DNA from: Fusibacter sp. 3D3
GTDB taxonomy: Bacteria > Bacillota > Clostridia > Peptostreptococcales > Acidaminobacteraceae
DNA: 64,000 bases
Assembly (NCBI RefSeq): GCF_001748365.1
Contig: NZ_BDHH01000001.1
Location: 109,415-173,414 of the forward strand
Direction of reading: 5' to 3'
Part shown: positions 57,951 through 64,000 of the stretch, one piece after another
Layout of the letters: each line of letters opens with the position of its first letter
Numbering within the stretch: the stretch's first letter is position 1
Translations under genes and position numbers: made by a program
Notes under the pieces: generated by a model
Seen by the model: the letters and a program-made list of their open reading frames with translations, nothing else
What the model was told of the DNA's origin: nothing
The model's database searches: none

Positions 57951-58192
57951 AAAGGGGCTGTCGAGAAATAGATAGCCAAAAAATTAAAAATTTTGAAATT
58001 CAAAAAGGAAATCCTCCCACCAATGCCGAATAAAAATAGTGGGAGGATTTTTGTACGAAAAAAAGAGGGTCTAGACACCCCCTTAATCTCGTTGAACTTT
58101 GTCTTGCGACATTTGTACAAATAACCAAAAATTGTATGATTATTATAACCCTTGAGGAGATGTCCCCGACTTCTCAAAGTGGGGGGGTACAT
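57951..58192 (-). mobile_element. Insertion-sequence end remnant
   Basis: GGGGCTGTCGAGAAATAG at 57953 looks like an IS terminal inverted repeat of the GACAGCCCC type. A strong hairpin follows (AAATCCTCCCAC / GTGGGAGGATTT, 58009-58050), resembling a transposase-gene terminator. No intact transposase is present, and I could not place the family. The open frame across this stretch is not protein-like. Confidence 0.4.
58009..58050. terminator. Strong hairpin inside the IS remnant
   Basis: A 12-pair stem, AAATCCTCCCAC / GTGGGAGGATTT, with a T tract on the plus strand. Confidence 0.65.
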
Positions 58193-58205
58193 ATTCCTAA
58201 TTCAG

Positions 58206-58284
58206 AGGGAGTCCAAACTCCTTCTAAATGCAATCCGATAGGATTGTTCAAGTGTTACGAAGGTCGTGAAGCGGACTGAGTATA
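58206..58284. repeat. Inverted single copy of the 49.4-kb repeat with hairpins
   Basis: GTTACGAAGGTCGTGAAGCG and then GACTGAGTATA is the reverse complement, with a few changes, of the core at 49392-49420. Next to it are small hairpins GGAGTCCAAACTCC and CAATCCGATAGGATTG. Confidence 0.65.
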
Positions 58285-58441
58285 CGCTTTGATCGAATTT
58301 TTCAAATTAGGGCAACAGGTAATTCATTTTAATTTATATCAATTAAAGATTCCCAATGTCGGCCCTGTTCATACAGCAAAAAAAATGATAGGAGAATTAG
58401 ATTTTTCAAGGCTTTTAGAACGTTATCATCATGTTTGTTAA
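58280..58441 (+). pseudogene. Unrecognised coding fragment, possibly transposase debris
   Basis: A frame of 53 codons without a proper start reads in a protein-like way (IPNVGPVHTAKKMIGELDFS, LLERYHHV) and then stops. It begins at the edge of the repeat and lies in an IS-rich gap, so a truncated transposase start is plausible. I cannot name the family. From 58442 to 58662 I see no gene, promoter or repeat that I can support. Confidence 0.3.
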
Positions 58442-58662
58442 CGAAAACTGGGATAGTCTCAAGAGCGAGTCGCATGAAAACATCCATAGTGAAAAAGGGA
58501 TACTCAACAGTCAAAAAAGAATTATGAAATCCTTGCTTCTTCAGGTTTTTGTTAGTTTACATTTTTAGTGGCTAAATCGCGATTTATCCGATTGCCCCTT
58601 TTTGATAACATGTGTATTCTAAAATTATGCGTTAATCTTATCTGCAATACATTAAGTTTATT

Positions 58663-59685
58663 TCATCTTTGAACTCTGCCAGAACCATCCCCAGCCATTA
58701 AAGTTTCAACATCTTTTATACTCACTTGATTGAAATCACCTTCAATCGTATGTTTAAGGCAACTTGCTGCTACTGCAAACTCAACTTGCTCTTGAGGCGT
58801 TTCTCTTTCCATCAAAGCATAGAGCAAAGCACCTACGAAGCTATCGCCCCCACCTACACGGTCCACCAGTTGAATCTCATATTTTTTAGAGAAATAACTT
58901 TTTTGATCCGTATATAGAAGCGCTGACCAGCCATTTAGACTTGCCGAGTAACTCTCTCTCAAAGTGATCGCCACTGTATGACAACCATATTTTTCACTGA
59001 TTTCTCTTGCTACTGCTTCGTATCCTGACTTATTCAATTCTCCAGCTGTAACATTTGTATTCTTTGCCACTATACCAAGCACTTTTTCAGCATCCTCTTC
59101 ATTGGCAATACAGACATCTACATACTGCATAAATTCAGTCATGACAACCTTTGCTTTTTCAGTTGACCATAAATTCTTTCTATAATTGAGATCACAACTC
59201 ACCGAAATATTTTTTTCTTTGCATTTCTTTAAGGCTTCTCTTGTTATTGCGATACATTGCTCTGATAATGCTGGGGTTATTCCCGTTGTATGAAACCAAG
59301 TGGCCCCCTCAAGAATCCGATCCCAATCGAATTCTTTTGGATTAGCCATTGAAATCGCACTGTACATTCGATCATAGATGACTTTTGAAGGTCTTTGCGA
59401 AGCGCCCTTTTCCAAATAGTACATCCCTAATCGTTCGCCACCAATAACGATATCAGAAGTCTCAACATCATAGCCTTTTAAGACCCGCAAAACAGATTTT
59501 CCGAGATCATTATCTGGCAATTTTGAAACAAACCCCGTTCTGATACCATAATTCGCGAGAGAAACTGCTACATTAGCTTCTCCACCTGCATAGGTCACTT
59601 CGAAATGAGTGGCTTGAACAACTTTTTTATACCCCACAGGGCATAATCTCCCCATGATTTCACCGAAACAAATCACTTTCTTCAT
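58663..59685 (-). CDS. kdgK: 2-dehydro-3-deoxygluconokinase
   Basis: PfkB-family kinase of 340 residues, phosphorylating KDG to KDPG with ATP. The N-terminus KKVICFGEIMGRLCPVG, the sugar-binding YAGGEANVAVSLANYG and the C-terminal anion-hole motif RVGGGDSFVGALLYAL with catalytic aspartate fit KdgK. The ATG follows AGGAG with nine bases between. It lies 12 bases after the aldolase gene that uses its product and is the last gene of the operon. Confidence 0.9.
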   Translation of the reverse strand: MKKVICFGEIMGRLCPVGYKKVVQATHFEVTYAGGEANVAVSLANYGIRTGFVSKLPDNDLGKSVLRVLKGYDVETSDIVIGGERLGMYYLEKGASQRPSKVIYDRMYSAISMANPKEFDWDRILEGATWFHTTGITPALSEQCIAITREALKKCKEKNISVSCDLNYRKNLWSTEKAKVVMTEFMQYVDVCIANEEDAEKVLGIVAKNTNVTAGELNKSGYEAVAREISEKYGCHTVAITLRESYSASLNGWSALLYTDQKSYFSKKYEIQLVDRVGGGDSFVGALLYALMERETPQEQVEFAVAASCLKHTIEGDFNQVSIKDVETLMAGDGSGRVQR

Positions 59686-59697
59686 AATGAGCTACTC

Positions 59698-60366
59698 CTA
59701 TTTTTCACAAATACTTTCGACTTCTCCATCAATGCTTTCAACAAGCCGAACAGCCAGTGCTTTCAATGCATCAAATTGCTTATCTTTGATCAATTCTTTA
59801 TTAACTAAACTTGAGCCAATACCCACACCAAGACAGCCAGCTTCTATAAAAGATTTAGCGTTTTTTTCATCAATACCGCCAACAGCCAGTAACGGAATAT
59901 GACTCATTGGCGATTTGATCGCTTTGATATAATCTGCACCAAAATTACCTGCTGGGAAAACCTTTGCAAATGATGCTCCCGCCTGATATGCATTTGTAAT
60001 CTCTGAGGGTGTCATCACACCAGGAATTGCAACCACGCCTAACTCGACGCTTCTCTCCACAACACTCTTGTCAAAATTAGGTGATATGATATATTTTGCC
60101 CCTGCTTTAACCGCTAAATCTACTTGTTCTAGGGTCATCACTGTACCTGCACCAATACAAACTTTATTGCCTAAAGCTTGATCTAACATTTTTATAGACT
60201 CATAAGTCTCCTCTTTGCCATTTTCACTGGACTGATTGAAAGTGATCTCCATCAACCTGATACCGCCTTCATAAAGTGCCTTACAGGTTTCAATCAAATT
60301 TGATCGGTCAACATCTCTAAATATAGCAATTATTTTATACTTTTCTACCCAATTTATTACATTCAT
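59698..60366 (-). CDS. eda: KDPG / 4-hydroxy-2-oxoglutarate aldolase
   Basis: Class I aldolase of 222 residues that splits KDPG to pyruvate and glyceraldehyde-3-phosphate. The Schiff-base lysine is in AKVFPAG and the general-base glutamate in LMEITFNQ; GAGTVMT and AGAKYIISPNF are also conserved. The ATG at 60366 follows AGAGGTG by five bases; a start nine codons upstream lacks support. It forms an operon with kdgK and the upstream transporter. Confidence 0.92.
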   Translation of the reverse strand: MNVINWVEKYKIIAIFRDVDRSNLIETCKALYEGGIRLMEITFNQSSENGKEETYESIKMLDQALGNKVCIGAGTVMTLEQVDLAVKAGAKYIISPNFDKSVVERSVELGVVAIPGVMTPSEITNAYQAGASFAKVFPAGNFGADYIKAIKSPMSHIPLLAVGGIDEKNAKSFIEAGCLGVGIGSSLVNKELIKDKQFDALKALAVRLVESIDGEVESICEK

Positions 60367-60406
60367 TAGAACACCTCTCTCGAGTGAATTCATGAATCAT
60401 AAATGC

Positions 60407-61462
60407 TCATCTTTGCGCGTCCAATTTTTGATTTAAAAGCTCCAGTGTATTAAAATCAGCTTTAATAAAAGTTTCAAATTCTGATTTTGATTTATAGTCA
60501 TAGTTTAAATTCAATACTTTTAACGTCGCTATAAATTCTTCATCCTGAGATACTTTTTGAGCAATATCCAGTAGCTTTCCTTTTATATTCTCATCCACAT
60601 GCTTCGGAATACCCAGTCCACGCCATGTTCCGATGCTAAAATCATAACCCGCTTCACTAAAAGTCTCAACCTCTGGAAACTCAGATAATCTTGAATCCGA
60701 AAGAACGGATAAAACTTTCACCTCGCCTGCATCAATATGCGCTTTGACTTCTGAAAGTCCTGCGATCACAATATCCGTTTTGCCACCTAAAAGATCTACT
60801 AAAGCAATTGAAGTTCCATCATAGTATTTATAGTCAAATTGAATCTGTGCGCTGTTTTCAATCCCTTTGGCTGCAAGATGCCATACGCTACCTTCTCCAG
60901 CACTCCCAATAGAATACTTTTTTTTAGAATCTCTAGCACTTTCTATAAGTTCATCAATTGTATGCACCAGAGAATCTTTGGATACAACAACTATGCCCTG
61001 CTCTGAATTGAGCAAGGTTAACGGGTCAACATCTTCATAACTAAAATCTATGAAGTCAAATACAGCAAGTGTATTGAGTTCAGAGGTCACCATTGTAAGC
61101 GTGTACCCATCATTTAAAGCAAAAATGCCTTCTCGCATGCCACGACCACCGCCCTCACCGACTTTATTGACGATGATGATCGGGTAATCTAAATATTTCT
61201 TAGCAACTCTGGCAAATGCTCTTGCAATACTATCGGTACCTCCACCTGGTGCATAAGGTACTACTAAATAAATAGATTTACTTGGGAAAACGACTTCATC
61301 TGCTTGAGGGCTTAAAGGTCCTTCTAAACCAATCCGTGAAGTATTCTCCTCCACATCCAGTTTAATGCGACTCTCGGTTGTAGACTTAGAGCATGAACAC
61401 AAGAAGATTGTTAGTGCTACTAACATACTTATATGAGCAATTCTGAGCCATTTACTTTTCAT
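60407..61462 (-). CDS. TctC/Bug-family solute-binding lipoprotein
   Basis: A 351-residue extracytoplasmic binding protein of the tripartite tricarboxylate transporter (TTT) type. A lipoprotein signal ends with lipobox-like LCSC (about residues 21-24). The mature part has VVPYAPGGGTDSIARAFARV (ligand loop), IIIVNKVGEGGGRG and GTWRGLGIPKHVDENIKG, all Bug-family marks. The ATG follows GAGGATAA. It is the second binding protein of the cluster, placed directly before the KDPG aldolase gene, so a sugar acid is a likely ligand. Confidence 0.88.
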   Translation of the reverse strand: MKSKWLRIAHISMLVALTIFLCSCSKSTTESRIKLDVEENTSRIGLEGPLSPQADEVVFPSKSIYLVVPYAPGGGTDSIARAFARVAKKYLDYPIIIVNKVGEGGGRGMREGIFALNDGYTLTMVTSELNTLAVFDFIDFSYEDVDPLTLLNSEQGIVVVSKDSLVHTIDELIESARDSKKKYSIGSAGEGSVWHLAAKGIENSAQIQFDYKYYDGTSIALVDLLGGKTDIVIAGLSEVKAHIDAGEVKVLSVLSDSRLSEFPEVETFSEAGYDFSIGTWRGLGIPKHVDENIKGKLLDIAQKVSQDEEFIATLKVLNLNYDYKSKSEFETFIKADFNTLELLNQKLDAQR

Positions 61463-61538
61463 ACTATTATCCTCATCATTTAAGACTTTTGTTCACCTTT
61501 ATCGTAGCAAACCTTAATCTCAAAGTAAAGATGATCCA

Positions 61539-63035
61539 TTATTCACTCATTTTCATTTTCTCATCTAATTTCCTTTGTTTAATAACAGATGTTGCTATTG
61601 ATATGACTGCTGCTAAAAGTAGTATGGCACTAATAGGTCTCATAAAAAATATGTCCATACTGCCTTTAGAGATAACTAAAGCTCTTCTCAAATTACCTTC
61701 TGCCATAGGCCCTAATATAAGCGCTAGAAGAATAGGGGATACGGGAAATTCAAAACGTTGTAAAAAGTATCCCAAGACTCCAAATCCAATCGCTAAGCCT
61801 ACATCGAACATACTATTTCTCATAGAATATGCGCCTACCAAAGAAAGTAAAAAGATCACAGGTAATAAAATGTTTCGATTAATTGTAATCACTTTTGCAA
61901 AAAATTTTACACCAAATGTCCCAACGATGAACATCACTACATTTGCCACCATCATAGATGCAAATACACTATAAACCACATCTAAATGATCTCTATAAAG
62001 CAATGGCCCTGGTCTTAACCCTTGCATGATAAATGCACCGAGTAAAACCGCGGTAACTGCATCTCCAGGAACCCCAAGTGATAAAAGTGGGATCATAGCA
62101 CCACCTGTACAGGCATTGTTAGAAGCTTCTGCTGCTGCAATACCTTCAATGGCACCTTTTCCAAATTCTTCAGGGTGTTTTGAGGTTCTCTTTGCCTCTC
62201 CATACCCAACAAAAGCCGCTATATCACTCCCTGCACCTGGAATTGCACCAATAAAAGTTCCCATAATGCTAGATTTTATAATGGTTTTCGCAGATATTTT
62301 TATATCAGCTCTACTTGGTAACAGCTGCGTGATTTTAGATTCAATTTTAGGCTGTGTAACGATGTTCTCCACACCTTTAAATACTTCTGCAAGTGCAAAT
62401 AAGCCAATTAAAGTGGGAATAAAACTTGGGCCTTCAAAAAGATCCATTATTCCAAATGTAAATCTAGGATAAGCACTAATTGGATCAAGTCCTACTGTGG
62501 CAATAAGCAAGCCAAACACACCCGCAATCAATCCTTTTAGAATAGAGCCTCCCGAAACAGAAATGATAATGCTAAGTCCAAATATTGAAAGCGCAAAATA
62601 TTCTGCAGGACCGAATTCGAGTGCTAGCTTAGAAATTTGAGGCGATAAAAAAGTCATGATTAAAGCCCCTGTAAAACCGCCTACAAACGAAGAAAAAACA
62701 GACATGCTCAGCGCTCTTCCTGCTTCACCTCTCAGTGTCAATGGATATCCATCCAAAAGTGTTGCAGCAGCAGCTGGTGTGCCTGGGGTCCGGATCAGTA
62801 TTGCTGATATAGACCCCCCATAGATGGCGCCACTGAAGATCCCCAGTAGCATTGCCATGCTACTTTCTATAGGCATTCCAAATGTAAAGGGAATCAACAA
62901 GGCAATGCCCATTGTCGCTGTTAAACCTGGTAAAGAACCTACCATGATCCCACCTGTCACACCTAAAAAAACAAGTATTAGGACTGATGGTTGTAATATA
63001 TTTGCAAATCCATTTAGTAATAAATCAAAATTCAT
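61539..63035 (-). CDS. TTT transporter large membrane subunit, TctA family
   Basis: A 498-residue protein with about 12 membrane segments. The duplicated family motifs are GSLPGLTATMGIALLIPFTF and GAIPGAGSDIAAFVGYG, followed by SLGVPGDAVTAVLLGAF. It forms the ion-coupled channel with the small TctB subunit encoded nine bases upstream. The ATG follows AGGAGG. Confidence 0.93.
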   Translation of the reverse strand: MNFDLLLNGFANILQPSVLILVFLGVTGGIMVGSLPGLTATMGIALLIPFTFGMPIESSMAMLLGIFSGAIYGGSISAILIRTPGTPAAAATLLDGYPLTLRGEAGRALSMSVFSSFVGGFTGALIMTFLSPQISKLALEFGPAEYFALSIFGLSIIISVSGGSILKGLIAGVFGLLIATVGLDPISAYPRFTFGIMDLFEGPSFIPTLIGLFALAEVFKGVENIVTQPKIESKITQLLPSRADIKISAKTIIKSSIMGTFIGAIPGAGSDIAAFVGYGEAKRTSKHPEEFGKGAIEGIAAAEASNNACTGGAMIPLLSLGVPGDAVTAVLLGAFIMQGLRPGPLLYRDHLDVVYSVFASMMVANVVMFIVGTFGVKFFAKVITINRNILLPVIFLLSLVGAYSMRNSMFDVGLAIGFGVLGYFLQRFEFPVSPILLALILGPMAEGNLRRALVISKGSMDIFFMRPISAILLLAAVISIATSVIKQRKLDEKMKMSE

Positions 63036-63043
63036 ACAACCTC

Positions 63044-63499
63044 CTAGAAGAATATACCTGTCGGTAATGTAATGTGTAAAACAGACTTAAATATAAAGTA
63101 CACCGCAACGGATACCACTACAGATATGATTGACATTTTTACGTATTCTTTATTCTTTAGAAGCAACATCAAAAAGAATAAATAGAGCACGGATGAGATC
63201 ATAAATCCTAAAATCTGCAGTAAAGACACGTACACAATTGTTGCAAGGAATGAAGCAAACGAACGCATAATACCAGGTGATTTTAAATCTATGGATTCTG
63301 TTTTATCTTCAGTTTTACTCACCAATGACTGAATAATTAATATAATACACAACGCAAACAGTCCTAACGAGAGTATAATCGGAAAATAGCTTGGCCCCAC
63401 TAATGTAGAGGGTGATTCGGGAAATAATCGTGCAGTAAAAAATACATAACTACTCAGTATTAGGCCTATTATGCCCATGGCGAAGTCGTTTTTTTTCAT
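63044..63499 (-). CDS. TTT transporter small membrane subunit, TctB family
   Basis: A 151-residue protein with four predicted membrane helices (about 8-25, 42-60, 80-105, 118-140) and the family spacing with a charged, variable middle loop. Its place between a binding-protein gene and tctA supports the call more than sequence motifs, which are weak in this family. The ATG follows GGAGG. Confidence 0.85.
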   Translation of the reverse strand: MKKNDFAMGIIGLILSSYVFFTARLFPESPSTLVGPSYFPIILSLGLFALCIILIIQSLVSKTEDKTESIDLKSPGIMRSFASFLATIVYVSLLQILGFMISSVLYLFFLMLLLKNKEYVKMSIISVVVSVAVYFIFKSVLHITLPTGIFF

Positions 63500-63519
63500 A
63501 TAGCCTCCAAAAAGGGTTG

Positions 63520-63549
63520 AAGCTGCTCGTCTCTCTAGACCAGCAGCTT
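63520..63549 (-). terminator. Intra-operon hairpin between binding-protein and membrane genes
   Basis: AAGCTGCT, mismatch, GTCT, loop, AGAC, mismatch, AGCAGCTT. It follows the binding-protein stop by seven bases and lacks a long T tract, so it probably protects the upstream message end and allows partial read-through, giving more binding protein than permease. Confidence 0.6.
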
Positions 63550-63556
63550 ATATTTT

Positions 63557-64000
63557 TTACTTTGCCGCCAATCCAAGGCTTTTCATTACGGTTGCAACCT
63601 CTTCAGCATTTGTTGCAATAAATGCTTTAAAATCGTCAGAATTTTGGTAAGCAACCACTAAACCTGAGTTTTTAGCATACGCAACAAATTCTTCTGATTC
63701 TAAACCTTTTTTAAAAGCCTCCGCTAAAATTGTCTTTATGCTTTCTGGGGTTCCTGTTGGAATAGCTATACCTCTCCAAGTTCCAAAAGAAACCGCATAA
63801 CCTTGTTCTTTCATAGTTGGTACATCAGGGAAAAGTTCTAACCGTTCATCTGACATAACCCCTAGAATTTTAAGATCTCCAGCCTGTACTTGACCTTGAA
63901 CTTCCGCTGCACTTACAGATACAGCATCGATGTGTCCGCCTACTAAAGCTGTGATAGCAGGTGCTGCGCCTTCAAAAGGTACATATGAAAATTCTACATC
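63557..64000 (-). CDS. TctC/Bug-family solute-binding protein, C-terminal part (cut by window edge)
   Basis: The frame is open from the right edge to the stop at 63557, 147 codons of an expected 320-340. It shows the Bug-family C-terminal pattern VPFEGAAPAITALVGGHIDA, FPDVPTMKEQGY and GTWRGIAIPTGTPESIK. It is the first binding protein of this TTT operon; a second one lies at 60407-61462, and the two differ clearly in sequence. Confidence 0.88.
   Translation of the reverse strand, partial: DVEFSYVPFEGAAPAITALVGGHIDAVSVSAAEVQGQVQAGDLKILGVMSDERLELFPDVPTMKEQGYAVSFGTWRGIAIPTGTPESIKTILAEAFKKGLESEEFVAYAKNSGLVVAYQNSDDFKAFIATNAEEVATVMKSLGLAAK

Noticed and set aside
57899-58192. 97-codon minus-strand open frame
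   Set aside because: It runs through an IS end and a terminator hairpin, has no ribosome site and no protein-like pattern.
58329-58514. 61-codon minus-strand open frame
   Set aside because: It is antisense to a more protein-like plus-strand fragment, with no ribosome site.

Overview
The window is 64 kb of AT-rich chromosomal DNA from a Gram-positive anaerobe of the Clostridia. A relative of Fusibacter or Acidaminobacter is my guess from gene content, and the genus is not proven. Supporting signs are strong AGGAGG-type ribosome sites, a GlgC/GlgD glycogen pathway, full-length clostridial PurL, a beta-glucoside PTS under a LicT-type antiterminator, a sigma-54 operon, and a UGA-encoded selenoprotein with its own bacterial SECIS hairpin. 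I saw no rRNA, tRNA, CRISPR array or prophage.

Layout. 1-1.7 kb: two-component system cut by the left edge. 2-6.8 kb: galEKTM operon on the minus strand (Leloir pathway). 6.9-9 kb: a paired radical-SAM/DUF4130 DNA-repair-type module with a LexA-like box over its promoter. 9.1-13.8 kb: a secreted SleB-like hydrolase and the single-chain PurL. 14-17 kb: a second two-component system divergent from a small helical secreted protein. 17.1-23.1 kb: a secreted NHL propeller protein and a 1486-residue FecR-domain surface protein. 23.4-34.4 kb: LysR regulator plus glgB-glgC-glgD-glgA-glgP-pulA, a complete glycogen synthesis and breakdown operon. 34.5-43 kb: AraC regulator, two chemoreceptors, a Sec/Cys pair of HesB-like proteins, and an HD-GYP phosphodiesterase with an anchored solute-binding protein. 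43.2-47.6 kb: bgl operon. 47.7-52.5 kb: AtuA-like catabolic operon with a CitMHS transporter and a sigma-54 activator. 52.6-57.9 kb: a TrmO-UvrA2 fusion, a TetR-AraC-GyrI fusion regulator and a decayed flavodoxin gene. 57.9-58.6 kb: mobile-element and repeat debris. 58.7-64 kb: KDG kinase, KDPG aldolase and a tripartite tricarboxylate-type transporter with two binding proteins, running off the right edge.

The metabolic theme is sugar handling. Galactose, beta-glucosides and probably a sugar acid are taken in, and surplus glucose-1-phosphate is stored as glycogen. The most distinctive items are the unannotated selenoprotein beside its cysteine paralogue (37.6-38.4 kb), the apparent drug-sensing and protection module of two unusual fusions (52.6-57.6 kb), and the AtuA-type operon whose sigma-54 promoter has a repeated upstream dyad (47.7-52.5 kb). 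Two families of non-coding repeats are also scattered through intergenic gaps.
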